Assembly: GCA_963969345.1 (NCBI GenBank)
Contig: OZ017769.1
Coordinates: 3,658,816 to 3,722,815 of the forward strand
DNA length: 64,000 bases
Direction: 5' to 3'
DNA from: Turbatrix aceti
Taxonomy: Eukaryota > Nematoda > Chromadorea > Rhabditida > Panagrolaimidae
The position numbers were made by a program, and so were the translations under genes. Numbering within the stretch: position 1 is the first letter of the stretch; each line of letters begins with the position of its first letter. Below the pieces are notes generated by a model. The model ran no database searches, was not told the origin of the DNA, and was given only the letters and a program-made list of their open reading frames with translations. This document shows, in pieces, positions 1 to 12,900 of this stretch.

Positions 1-1676
1 TCAGCCGCGTGCCTGCCGTCAAATAAAATTCATTACAAACTTGACAGATATCTATCTATCTATCCAATAGCTCTGGTTGGTTCCTCCGGGTACACGCATT
101 GCCCTCTCCGAATGAACGAACGTGAGCTATGATTCCTTAGTGTTCGAAAAAATCCGAGGAAGTCAAAGTGAAAATAATTTATTTTTAGGGGGGCCGACAA
201 CCCAAAACAAACAAAATTTGAAAGATCACGTAAAAAAAGTTTTTTCGTCGCTAAAAACTTGAAACTTCCAAAATAGAGACACAACACGAAAATACGGTCT
301 TTGGCATATTTAAAAAAAGAGAACACCCGCAGCGCTGGTCAATGTTTCGTCGACACTTTCCTGAATTCGCCAAAGTTCAACAAAGCTAATGATGTCTCGA
401 AAGCCATGACTGAGGCTTCTGAGTAACAAAAGTTTTAAAAGTTCACTTCCCCTTGGTCGGCAACTTGCACGCAACATGCGAGTTCGGCAACTTCCTTTGT
501 TCTATTTTTGGAACAACTAATTTTTAAAAAACAAAATATGAAGTACAAAACACGTTCTAAGAAAAATTAACGAAGCGTACACGCGAACACGTTGTCAACT
601 ATGTTTTTTTTGTACGTATTGCAGAAGAAAAAAATAAATTCAGACCAAACAACACATAAATAATTTGAAGTAAATTCATTAAGGCGAACGAATTAGTGCC
701 AACTACACGCAAAATTAGTTTCACTATAAAAAATTAAAGAGGCCGGATGCTCACATCAGCGGTTGGAAAAAAGGCAATGACGCGACTCCGAAGTTTTTAG
801 AAGAGGCTTCTGAATGCCGGGAAACTTACAAGAAACTACCACGAAGCTTCATTCGAAGGATTAGTCAACTGCAACCCCAAAAAAATACGAAATACGAAAA
901 AAAGTCTGGTTCAATGGTGAATAAAAAAAGAAAAAGTTTGGAGTAAGTGTGTGTGCGATGGCGATGGCCATGGCGCCATTCCATTCACATCCATCCATCC
1001 CCCTACGCTAGCTTTCGACGGCGGCGGAGGAGAAGAAGCAAGCGAACGAACTCAAAGTGTCCGCGTCATTATCGTCAGCCCTTAGTCGGCGCATGCCTTC
1101 AGTCGACTACTTTGCAGTCCGCTGCCGCCAACGGCATTTTTTTATGTAGAAAAAGACTTGAAATAAAGTTGGTTGAAGCAAATCAAAAGAAAAACACGAT
1201 GACATGCTAGTTTTCTGTTTTCTGCCAGGGGCAATTCACGGGCATCCCGGTGGCGTCGTCGGTCGTCCAAAACAACTGTTTCAGCAGTCAGAGTGACGAC
1301 TTATCTGGAGGGAGGGAGACTCTGTACCCACGACACAAAAACAACAAGAATGCAGAGTGGTCCGTTCCCGGGAGAGTGCATTCCCGGGAGGGCCCCAGGC
1401 AAAGTTGTGGATGGCACCTCTCGACCAATTGGGGGGGGTGTGGTGGTGGTGGGCATCTGACAGCCTCCGCCTGCAGGCCTGCAGTTCTGGGTTAAAAATA
1501 AAAAAAATATATTTTAAAAAATTGTGAAAAATAAACAAGAAAAAAAGGACAAAACAAATCGTTGTTATTTGTCTCGGTTTATGTTAGGAGCGGACGCACC
1601 CCCGGGAAATTCGAGAAAAAAATGCGTTTGGAAAAACATCTATCATCGATGATAAACAAAGCCAGAAAAGAAAACT

Positions 1677-1800
1677 TGGTCGGCAGTCTGCGGGCAACAT
1701 GCGAAAGTTTCAACCTAGAAAACTTGGTCGGCAATCTGCAGGCAACATGCGAAAGTTTCAACTTAGAAAACTTGGTCGGCAGTCTGCGGGCAACGTTTCA
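1677..1800. repeat. 48-bp tandem repeat, about 2.7 copies
   Basis: Three consecutive units start at about 1678, 1726 and 1774. Each opens with AACTTGGTCGGCA and carries GGCAACATGCGAAAG; the third is truncated inside that core. A related single copy (TTGGTCGGCAACTTGCACGC) lies near 455-485. Similar GCAACATGC cores recur at 7280, 42960, 43125 and 43300, so the unit belongs to a dispersed family. Confidence 0.85.
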
Positions 1801-4800
1801 ACTTTCTGATAACATTTTTTGCGTGTTGCAAACAAAAAAGTTTCTTCATTGAAAAAAATACTTCCAAAAAATGACAGCCTTTTCCTGGACCCTGGTCGGA
1901 CATTTTTTTGACGCGAGTACACAGAAAAAAATTGTTTAAAAAATCATGAGAAGAAGAAAAAAAGAAAAAAAAAGAAAAGATGGACTGGACCGGACTCAAA
2001 GTGCGACAATGACAAACGAGATGAGAAGCAACAAGTTCTCGGCACTTATCCACTTTTCAGCGGATGAGTAAGTAGTGTGTATCGCTTATTTGCGTGACTT
2101 ATCCATTGACTTGGCTCGTTTACGAGTTAGTCGGTCGTTTGTTCGATCAGGAAGAGTACTGCTTGCCTGGTGGGATCCTTGGGGATCAATGAATATTTTT
2201 ATCGCATGAGGGGGTGATAATGAGTTGATCCGAGCACATGATATGGGGCTGAGTGAGATTTTGGCTTTGGAACTTTGCATTGAGAGTCGACGAGCATTTG
2301 AAAGCGTTTGCAAACATTTTTGCTTTTTTTGAAAATTTTAGAAATTAATTTCGACCTCGAAATTTTCAATAAAAAAATCTCGAAAAAAAATTGTTCGTGT
2401 TCTTTCGATTTTTCAAAAAAAAACAAATTGTTCAAATTTGTCCCCTTCAAAATCCATTCATACGATAGAACAAAAAAAGCGTAGGACTAATAAACGTGGG
2501 CTGTAACCGAAACAAACGGTCACGCATGCATAAACTTTTACGTTCATTCTTCCTTTTTTTGCACTCCTGCCATCAAATTTTTACACAAAGCATCAAACAG
2601 GCATCAAAACTCACAATGACAGCACGTATTTACGATTTCCAGAATGAAAAAAAAATCAAAGCAAATTCCAAATGAATGCAGCAACAGAAACGTGCCTGTC
2701 CACTCTGATGTGAGAAAAAAACAGTAAACAAGACGCTTATGAAAAATTAAGCAAAGTCTCGGCGCGCTTTTTTCTAAATCCGGAACAACTCGGCTGCTGC
2801 TATGAATTTTAAATGATGTGCCAAAAAAAATTATTACATACTTATTTTGACAGTTTCGAACTGGGGAAAATTCATTTATTTCTGAGCAGTTTTTTTTCGG
2901 TTTTCAGATGTTTTTGAGACGAAGAAAAAAATTATATTTAAATTGCAGGGATCCCAAAAAAAAATGGGCGAGGGAGTTTGAGAGAGTCTGATTGCACCCG
3001 CGTAATCAAAAAATTTAGTTAGAAAATATACGGTAAAAAAAGAATGAAAATAAACACAATAAACACAACTTTATTTTTTTTCGACGCAAAAAAATTAGTC
3101 TACAACGATAATTGTATTTTTTTATTGCATTTTGTCCAAAAAAACCTATTTAGTATGTATTTATTATTTAAAACAAAAAAAGTGACGTAATTTTTCCTCA
3201 TTTTCGTACACGCATACATAAATACGGTCGGATGGCCCGGTAAAGACAAATTAACCGCAAACTCTTTGTCTACACCTGTTGACGCGAAAGTGAACGTGAA
3301 CGAACGTCAAACTTAGTCTATTCAAAATTAGGACTATTTAGGACCTTGTCAAACGCAACCAAAAAAAGAAAAAACAGAAAGTGGCAGCTGGTAGAAGCCT
3401 GAGGACATGCCCGATTTATTTAGCGATTAGTAGACCAAACAAACGGTCCATTGTGCGAAAAAAAACAAAATTCTTGGAAAAATTAGGGGGTTTTTCTGTG
3501 TTTTGCTTGGTGGGGGGCAGAAGGACCCGAAGCGAAGCTGGGAGGGGTTAGGCGAACGGGCCAAAGATGGCGACAAAAACAGAAGCATGCAAAACAGAGT
3601 GCAAGAAGGAGAAAAGTCGGGCGGTGAATAAATGAGCGGCATCCGGGAAAAAATTGTTTTTGCAGGGGTTGATTTTTTTGGCTCAAATGAGTAAATTATT
3701 ACATTTTTGCAACCAAAATTTTTTTTTACTTTTTTTGGAATGCAAAAAAAATTATTTCTCAAATTATGGTTCACGAAAAAAAATTTTTTAAAATTTTTTA
3801 ATTTTAAAAATTAAAAAAAAAATTTTTAAATTAAACGGTTTTTTTTTAATTTTCCAAAATTAAATTTTAGGAAAGTAGGAATTTTCGGTGTAAAATTCCA
3901 ACATTATCAAATTTTTATAATTTTTTTCGATTATATTTTTTTGAAAGCACAAATTTTTATTTATTATTTTTTTCGATTTATTAAAAAAGCAGCTGAAAGG
4001 GCAAAAAAGACAGCTGACAAATGACCATTGGTTTGACGTCAAGTCAAGCCAGACGCATACGACACAGACAGGAGAGTTCGCTTTCTGGAGCTCCCAAAAT
4101 CCAAAAATCCGAGCTAGACACAACAACCGCCCCCCTCCCTGGGCCCAGTTTGCGTCAACTTGCACGAAAAAACACGCGACAGACGTGACGAACAATAGTC
4201 CGTCCTCCGGCATCCAGCCCAGCCAGAATCCAGGGAAGGGAGGTGGAAAAAAAATTAGTCACCGATGACCGCGCTATTTTTGGATTTAACTCTCCCGGAC
4301 ACAAACCAGCTCTGCTCCGACAACAGGGTTCACGGTTTTTCCGCCTCAGTGTCACATCAGTGTCGTAAAAAATTCCAAATTCACCTAGCGTGCGTTGTTT
4401 TTTTTGTGTGGTTTTCGAGCAGGCTATAATTCGAAGCAGCGAGGAAATTGCTGACAAATAAGCTGCAAATTATTTTTTGAAATTTATTTTTAAGCCCGGT
4501 TGGTCGGGCTGTCGGCACAAAAGCCCAGGAAGACGGCTATTATCATGGTCTGACGTTAGAGAAAACGACCGAAACTAAACTAAATACAGTAATAGGGGTG
4601 TAAAATTTAATTTAGGAGGCCTTGTGCTATTTTGGAACTCTAAGTAAGGCTGCTTGAAGCCGCATTACCTTCGTACTTCCCTTTGCTCGACGCCTTCGAC
4701 GACCGTGGCAGTGGGAGGTAATTGGTGGTTGCCACCGTGCAATTCCAGACACGCCTAGCTCTTACTAAATGCTTCTGACAGCGAGCGGACAATTCAACTT

Positions 4801-5433
4801 TTGACTGGCTCCGCGTATCGGCTGCAACCTGCCCTGGCCTGCCCTAATTCGATGAAGGAACTGTCATTCTACCTATTCGACGTCACCGCCGCCAAAAGTC
4901 GACTGACTAATTTCAACCAACTTTTGCAGGGTGCAGCAGGGCACACGTGCACATGTTATGTGCCGGTGTGCCCTGCCCGGCTAGCCTTTTTATAACAGAA
5001 AAAAAAACCGCACTTCAAGGTGAATAATAATTATTTATTACATTTATTATATTTGAAGAATTACGATACCGTACTTTGGTAAAACAAATTTTCTACATAA
5101 CATATATGTACATGAAAATTAGTTTTGCAAAAGGCGGAAAATTTTTTACGTCACTTTTTGGAAGTGTTTATACTTATATTTTTGCATTTTTAAAAAATGA
5201 TCGTAAGACAACAGAACAACATTGCGTGCAGCATGCAAACTTCAAAGTACGCCGCGCTTTTTTATTTTTTTTCATTTTTTATTTTTTATGGGCCACAAAA
5301 ATGCAGACGTGATTTTGGGTCATTTTTACATCATCGAAGTCATTAAGGATGTCTACATGAGATTTAAGAAAAAAAATTGAACGCCAAAAACCGGAAAAAG
5401 GATTGGAACAAAAAAAGAAATGAAAATAAACGT

Positions 5434-5507
5434 AAAAAAACGGAAACTCATAAAAATACCCAAAAATGGTCAAAAAAAAACGGAAACTCATAAAAATACC
5501 CAAAAAT
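5434..5507. repeat. 40-bp direct repeat, two copies
   Basis: The string CGGAAACTCATAAAAATACC occurs at 5441 and again at 5481, each flanked by A runs and followed by CAAAAATG. It is a simple two-unit tandem duplication inside the gene-free left end. Confidence 0.85.
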
Positions 5508-6892
5508 GCATTTTAGAAAAATATGAAAAAATCGTCTGCTAAAAAATGTAATTTTGTAGTTAATGGACGGATTTTAACCCAGATATGGCCCCGGAGGCGG
5601 ATGTAACCGGATGTGATCCAAAAACGGCACTAAAATATAACCACGAATCCAAAAAAAATCCAGATTATATCCGGATCATCCGGATTTGTTCTGACAACCC
5701 GAATTGAGCAAAATATGACTTTAGCCGTCTGAATATATGGATTCTGATATGAGCTACAACCATGATGCAAAGATGGCATCATAGACCCATTCCAGAAGAA
5801 AATGGCACCTAGGAAATATTTTTTTTCTTTTCCGGGCGTCTGAGCCGTCAGTCAGTCAAAGGACGCCAAAAACAACCCCAAACCCGTGGATGTATTATTT
5901 GTGGCTGGCTAATGCGACAACAATCGACGTCGAACAGCTGCTGAGCTGGAAAAATGGATAAAAACTGGCGACAACTGGTGCCGACAGGGAACAAGTGAAA
6001 CACGTAAAAAAAAACACGGCTAATGTTTGAACTTGGCTGAAAGTTATAAAAAGAGACAAAAAATGAAAAAGCGAAAAATTTTGAGTGTCAGCGGTAAAAA
6101 TTGTCTACGTACATAATTTCAGAATTTCAGAAGCCAAAGTCGTCCGCCCAGGTAGCACCCCTATTTCTTGCCAATGCGGATACCAGGTGAAAAATACCTG
6201 GCAAAATACAGGTGAAACACAGCCAAAAAAAATTTTCAAAGCACAAAAAAAGGGTAAAATAAGTAAAAAAAAAACTAACAAACAGACAAAAAAAACTAGG
6301 CACGTCACAAAAAAAGAAAAGACGCTGGACTTGTTTCACGGGCATTACACAGGTAGACCAGGTAGACCCCGGGAGGGAATCCATGCGTAAGCGGACTCCT
6401 GAGACGTTCACGCCAGAGTACGGGGATGTGTAAACATAGGACTGGCTAAAACAAGCCACACAGGTGACTAGATTAGAGGCTTGGAGGGCTTCGACGCCCC
6501 AGTCCGCCGCAGCGGCAGGTGGCGGGGGTAGTTCGGAGAACGTGAGTGTAAACGTGAAAGTCGACGGCATGACGAGGGCGAAGGTAGGTACGGTGAACTG
6601 TGCGCCGTATGCGTACGCTGGGCGTCTCCAGGAAAGGTTTGCCCGGGTAAAAAAAACTTATTTTACAACCAAAAAAGTTTTTTCCTAGTGTAATATTTTT
6701 TTTCTTTCATGTCACCTCACCTGTGGTAATTAATCCATTGCCGTGTCAGATCGCGACAACCTGGTCATTAATTAGGAAATCAATTTGATTGGACTCCGGT
6801 GACTACGGTCAAGGTTCAAAACAAACCTATAAAAAATCACAAATGGGCCGTTTACAAGGCCGAGTGCACCGAAATTCGAGAAAAGGAAAAAT

Positions 6893-7215
6893 CCCAACAC
6901 GAAAATTGTGAAAATGATGGTCATATGACGAAAATTAAATATGTACGATCAATTTGGCCTACCTTCCCAAATAGGCCACTTACACGAAAAAAACTATTAT
7001 CCCAACACGGAAATCGCAATAATCAATGGTCTTAGAACGAAAATTTTACGATCAGTTGGAAATCGATATTGATTGTATTATCGTAAAATTTTCGTCCTAA
7101 GACCATCGACTTTGCGATTTTCGTGTTAGAATTTAGTTTTTCGGTTCGGGATTTATTACTGTAAAAATTCCGTCTTCAGAAAAATCAATTTTGTGATTTT
7201 CGTGCCAACATTTTT
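6893..7215. repeat. Nested inverted repeat
   Basis: The inner arms are 7004-7052 and 7080-7127, nearly exact reverse complements over about 48 bases with a 27-base loop. Flanking them, 6895-6952 and about 7160-7215 are more degenerate copies of the same arm, again inverted relative to each other. The structure could fold into one long hairpin. No open reading frame of a transposase is present, so it may be a non-autonomous element or simply palindromic duplication. Confidence 0.75.
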
Positions 7216-7520
7216 GTTTTGTCGATGAAAAATTTTTAATTTTTTTTATAAAAATCTTTTTTTTTTATAAATTTTCCTGCCCGCAACATGCAAACTCTCC
7301 CCCCCCCCCTCATCACCCCGATCTAACAATCATTATTTACTCTCTGCTTGCCGAGTGACTTCGCCTCGGATGAGTCAATACAAATCGAATCATCACCAGC
7401 GGCAGTAATGAGCTAACGAGCGTCACACTACCTCTGATGAAGTAACAGAACACCAATATACCCACACAAAAACGAAAAAAAAAACGAGCAACCGCCGATT
7501 AGGCGGACAGACTTTGGATC

Positions 7521-9092
7521 TCACTTTTGCGATGCCGTAGAATCCTGTGCCGCATCGGCGACGGCTTCAGAGACGAAGAGTTTCGCGATGTTGGCATTTG
7601 TGAGGGCGATGCCGTAGTCGGCGTAGGCGCGGGCATTGCTCGCGACGAGGAAGATGTCCATCATGCCGCCACGAGTCGCGAGTTGGGGTACCTTCAGCAT
7701 CTTGATGTCGTCGAGGGGGAGCGGAGGCTCGCCCTTCGCAGCGCGCTGCTCGTTTTCAGCCTGCTGAAACATGACCTCATTATGCAATGTGACATGTCAA
7801 ATAAACGCAATGTGAATATTTTCTAATTGATATGATGATAAACAAGCGTGTAAAACGTCAAAAACATGAAAATAACAGCAAAAACAACGATGACATAAAA
7901 ATTCTATTTTTAGGCATCCACTCATGTTTTTTTTTCAATAAAACAAACCGCCCCATCAATTTATACAGCAAAGATGGAAAATGCCATAATGTCAAAAAGT
8001 CCACTTTTACCCCTTCCAAGTTCAAAAATCCCCAAAAACTCACGCGTTTCTGAAGCATGCTATTCCGAACGGAATCGTAGCGCTGCTTGTCGTTGACGTA
8101 TTTGTTGTACATGGACACGTTTCGATTGAGCTCATCAACTTCGCTGAGCAGATTTCGGACGCATTTTTCCATGGATTGACGGGTGCCGAGCTCGAGGTAG
8201 GGTGCTGCCTTGACTTTTCGGTTCATGGCGAGTTGGGCGAGGACGACGTTCATCAGGTGGGAATTCCGGATGACGACTGGGAGCTCCTCGAGAAGGGTTT
8301 CGTAGGTCAGGCCGGCTGCCTTGACAGTTTCTGGTCCCCAGTCTTCCGAGAGAGCCAGTTCGAAGGCCTTGTTCGTCAGGCGATACGCCCGGAGGCTGAG
8401 TTGGCCTTGAAGTGTTCTGACTGGATCTAAAATGAACAAAAACTACTCAAAAACCTATAAAAGAAGAAAACTCACCATAAATAAAGCAAACACTGTCGGT
8501 GAAAATTTTTTGGTATTCAACAAGGGAATCGATAACGTCCTGGGTGAAACAAGAGCCAAATTTGGCTGCCTGGTAGAAGCCTACGACTTCGTAGTCGATT
8601 GTCATCTCACTAAAAAAAGTAAACTCATAAAACTGATCGAAAAAACTCATAAAATCATCAAAATTGATCCAAAAAAAAACCCAAAAACCTCATAAAACCC
8701 CCAAAAATGCCCAAAAACCAACCGGAAACGTCGAAGCATATCGGTAATTTCAATTTCAGCCCGTTTGTCGTCATTCTGGCTGACGGTCTGGTTGTAGTCG
8801 TCGCTCTCGATGATAGCCTCAGAACGAGGAGTCGGGAAGCAGTTTGTGACCTCGAGTCGATGGTCATCGACTGCAATGAGCCCGGTCAGGATGCCAGCAC
8901 ACGCGTCGCCGGCCACTTCGCTCATTCCAGCGTAGAATTCGCTGTCGACGTGCTTGACGATCTTCATGACGACCTGGAAAAACAACGGTCAATAAAATCC
9001 CCAAAATCCATCCAAATCCTCACCAGAGCGTCGATCTGCACGGATTTCACCTTCGCCTCTTGGAGTATCAAACGATCAGCAAAGGAAGCCAT
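7521..9092 (-). CDS. eif-3.H: Translation initiation factor eIF3 subunit h
   Basis: This is the MPN-family subunit h of the eIF3 complex, which helps load the 43S ribosome onto mRNA in the cytosol. Five exons (complement): 9092-9024, 8973-8723, 8609-8476, 8426-8044 and 7763-7521, about 359 aa. The N-terminal part holds the MPN region (VVMKIVKH, then LEVTNCFPTPR, then EMTIDYEVVGFYQA). The middle has YDPVRTLQGQLSLRAYRL, matching the animal protein. The C-terminus has the diagnostic GEPPLPLDDI segment followed by an eIF3h-like tail. All joins keep frame; the D in YDPV is split across an intron. The start is supported by a TTTCAG acceptor at 9104-9102, 9 nt upstream of the ATG, which looks like a trans-splice or 5'UTR splice site. 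It is divergent from the KANSL3-like gene. The length is typical and the identification secure. Confidence 0.93.
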
Positions 9093-9941
9093 GTTTGCGG
9101 CCTGAAATCAATTTTTAGGTTTAAAAAAACGCCAAACAGAAAACAAAAAATTTCAAGTTCACGTTGCGCGTTGAAAAAACCCGGGAAAACGCACTTACAG
9201 GGAAAAAGACAGTCGAAACACTTATTCACGTTAACGGAAAGAAAAACCGTAAGAAAACAAGAACGTAACGATGAAATGGAAACGATACAAATGGAAAACC
9301 CAACAAAATTCGATCATCGCAGCATTGCAAAAATTCTTCCTGAGAAATTGTCCGCGTGCGCATCGCTTGGGGTTTGGTGAAGTGCGACTGCGCGCATTTT
9401 AGGCTACATTTGACGCAAATCCAACGTATGTTCCCCGGCGTTTGTTTGTCTGTCTGTCTGTTTCTGAGGCTATGGCCTACAAAAAAAACGCAGCTCGCAT
9501 TGCTGTCAGCCGTTGCCAGTCGCGTGCGTGTCTCTAGCCCATGCCCAGTCGAGCATCCGCTGCTGGCTGCTGCCGCTGTCCGAGGTAGCAGACAGAGCAC
9601 CCACCCCTCTCCTCGTCCGCTTCGCTTCTCGTCCGCACACTGCGTTCCCCTTTCCCCGATGCGAGTAGCGCGGCCGGTTGCGTCGATTTTTCCCCCCACT
9701 TTTTTTTCCCCGTCCGCCAAAATGTCTGACTCTCTCTGTTCCCCTTCTTTCAGCAGCAGGCGAACAACGAAGAGCGCGCGAACCAAGCGCTATAAAACAA
9801 ACGCGCTGCTACCACCAGCCAGAAGAACGAACAACGACGACGACGAACCGGGGCGCAGCAGTCGTTTTTTTTATATCTATCCGACGGCGCTGTCTGCTGC
9901 CTGTTTCCTTCTCAACTGAGCTTCTGGGATAGAACCAATCC
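9093..9941. promoter_or_regulatory. Divergent intergenic region between eIF3h and the KANSL3-like gene
   Basis: This roughly 850-bp spacer separates two start codons pointing away from each other, so it must contain both promoters. The right half (about 9400-9900) is C/T-rich and much less AT-rich than other spacers. A TATA-like GCTATAAAAC lies at about 9789-9798, some 150 nt upstream of the plus-strand ATG. No transcription start can be fixed by eye. Confidence 0.5.
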
Positions 9942-12900
9942 ATGTCATCATCGCAAGATGATCAGACGAGAAGTGAGATGTCCACAACGGGAAGAAGTCG
10001 ACGAACCTCGACGGCGCGCAAGGTTTTTGATCCAAGTCCTGTGATTCATGCCACGGCAAAGCAACCACCCCCAAAGAAAGTCACACCACAGAAGAAGTCG
10101 AAGAAGAACGGTCAGCATCCTTCGGCCTCGACATCGGTGGCTCCAGTCGCCCCTCCACCGGTTCCAGAGCCCTCCCCGGCATCTGTCAGCGTTCGAGAAT
10201 GGGCCAGCACGCCTGCTTCTTCTTCTTCTTCTGCTTCTGCCAAACCCAAATCGAAATCCCCAAAGAAAGAAAAGTATGCCTCCCCCTATTTTTTTCAGAG
10301 TTTTTATATTAACTGTCCAACAAGTTTAGGCCAACTGTTTTTAATTTCGGTCGTCTGAAGCTCTCCTCTTCCGTTCAGAGAACACGAGTTTCCCCCGTTC
10401 GGGTTGAAAATGGTCAACAATTTTTAAACGGCAAAAAATCTCTCGAAAATGGACCAACAACTGTCGCCGAGCTTTTGCCAACGACTTCTACGCCCACGGT
10501 CGAGGAAACATCGCTGGATGCTTCCCAAATAACCGATACGAGCATCCAGGAGACGTTTTCTGCTTCGGAGGCTACCCCAGAGCTCAAACCACACATAGAA
10601 GAGCCAAAACCGCCTCCTGTGGTGGATACTGGGCAGACGGGAGTAGAAATACACCCACCTGACACGCAACCATCGACCTCGGCTCAAACTCCGGTTGTTA
10701 CGTACAAAACAAAGGTACGTTGTCGTAAAAAACGCAGTGCACAGAAAAAATAACAGTCGTCAAAATCGATAAAGAGACGTAAACATGTCTTATGTCGTTT
10801 GAAACACACCACGAAAATTAAATGTTACTCCATTACGATATTTTGTTATCGTCAATGTTACGTTTTGGTTTTTGCCTTTCTTGACACGAAAATCAATTTT
10901 CTTTCTCTGACGTGTTTTTTGATGCCATTTTGTGACTGTTTTGTGTCTTCTTTCATCTTTTTTCATGTCCTGCACATTTTTTTCGTCATTTTAAAAAAAT
11001 GTGGTTTCGCCAAGCAATCAGTCGTTAGAAAGGGTTTTTCAATTTTATGATGACCTCAGATTTTTATGTTTTTCGTTTTTTTTTCAGAAAACAACACTCG
11101 TTCCGGGACAAACGGTGCTCGTTGGCAAGAGTCATCGTCCGTTTGAAGTTCCCGTGTCGCTGCTCGCTGAGAGAGTTTCACGCAAGCGGAAGGTCGCCCC
11201 CAGGTTATACCCCGGTGAAGATGAGGTCGAAATCTCTCCGCCGACAAGGCCCGCTCAGCCTAAAAAGACATCGGCTGCCGTCAAGAGAAAGGTATCGGCG
11301 ATCAAAACCCCGACCACGACGCCTGCTTCGAGTCCGGCACCAACGCCTTTTTTGCCAAGATTCACGTTGGGACCCAATACCAATGCCGTAAAACGGGAAA
11401 TGTGAGTTTTTTGGATGCCTAAAATTTGTTTTTTTAAATAGTAGTTAACTTTTTTGGGTATCCGAAGCAAATTTTGTCTTTTTGACGGTTTTTATCTTTT
11501 TATTGACATTTTTTTGTATGTTAAACGTTTTTTACCTAAAAAATTGTCTACGGTGTCAATTACACCCTTTTTTAGCCTCCAACCCCTGCGGATAAGGATC
11601 AAACCCATCATCGACCCCTCCCAGCCGTCGCCCTCCTTCGCGACGCCGTCTCCGATGACCTCGATGTCTCTGGACATTCCAACGCCCTCCCCCTTCCCCA
11701 ACCAGTCCGCCGAGCCGTCTCCGGCGTTCTCAGCCAATGCTGGGGAAGAAGCGGTGCGGAAACAGTCTTTGCAGTTGCCCTACGGAAAGGTGAGCCATTT
11801 TTTCTCCAAATTTTAAATTTATACCGTTCATTTTTCCAAAATCTCAATTTACCCTATTTTTCAGAACAAAAAGTTTTTTCCCGGTCAAACTGTCCTGGTT
11901 GGCAAGAGTCTGAAGCGAGTTGTCATCCCGACGGCGAACATCAGTGAGCGTCCGGCGAGGGTGTCGAAAACGGTCACTTTTACGTACCCCGGAGAGGACA
12001 TCGAACCCAAACCGGCTCCGAAGAGGCGGAAATCAGTGCCACAGTCTGCTCCGGCGTTCAGCACCTTTCCGGACCTTGCTCTCTGGAGTGAGGTACAACA
12101 ACTCATTTCGAAAACCAAATGTGGCGCCGGTCAAACACCCCTGGCGAGTCCGGCGTTGTCGCAGTACTCTTTTCGGGCATACAAACCCCGCAGCAGATTT
12201 GACGGTGAGTTTTTATTGCTGTGAAAAAAATTAGGGTTTTCGACCCCACCTGCAGGTGCACCTGCGCGGGATCTGAGCGAACGGGAAAATTTTGGGTGTA
12301 AAATTTATCAAAAAACAATTTCAAAAAATTTACGACAGTTCTTATTTTTTCCCGTTGCATGCCCAAAAATTCGTATATCGTAAAAAATGCCCAAAAATTA
12401 GTCTAAACTTTTGCATTTGAACTTTTATCCCAAATTTGACGATGAATTTTATTTTTTCCACTCCGGCTCTGTTCATAATTCTGAGAGCGGCGCAAACGCT
12501 GAAAAAAATATTTTAATTTTAAAAAGCGAAAAAACAAATTAGAAAACCCAAAAAAACGGTTTTTATGTGCTCGATTTTTTTTCAGAAGACATTGAAGGCA
12601 CCTACGCCGATGATGACGTCCCAGAAGACTTCGACAACGATGAAATCAAGTATCTGAAAGACAGGTATCCTTGCATCCGCGATTCGTTTGCCCTGCAGCC
12701 CCGAAACGGCGACGAGGAGGTCCCGTTTGTCAAGCATATTTTTTCGTAAGTTTAATTTTTTTTGAACACCCGATTTTCAATTTTATGCAATTGTAGGAGT
12801 GATCACATGAGATATCTTGACGAAAGTGTTACACCACCATCTCCCTCCTCACCTGTGTCATCTGACGACGAGGAAATCGATATCGAGAACGACGATGAGG

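Larger units (their letters stand above)
1..7520. other. Gene-free stretch
   Basis: I find no credible coding exon here on either strand. Open frames are short, have no family resemblance and mostly run through homopolymer A or T tracts. The stretch could be intergenic, or a long intron or UTR of a gene lying to the left of the window. GC-richer islands occur near 950-1490, 4080-4340 and 6330-6600, but none gives an exon with splice signals. Tandem and inverted repeats inside it are listed separately. Confidence 0.6.
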
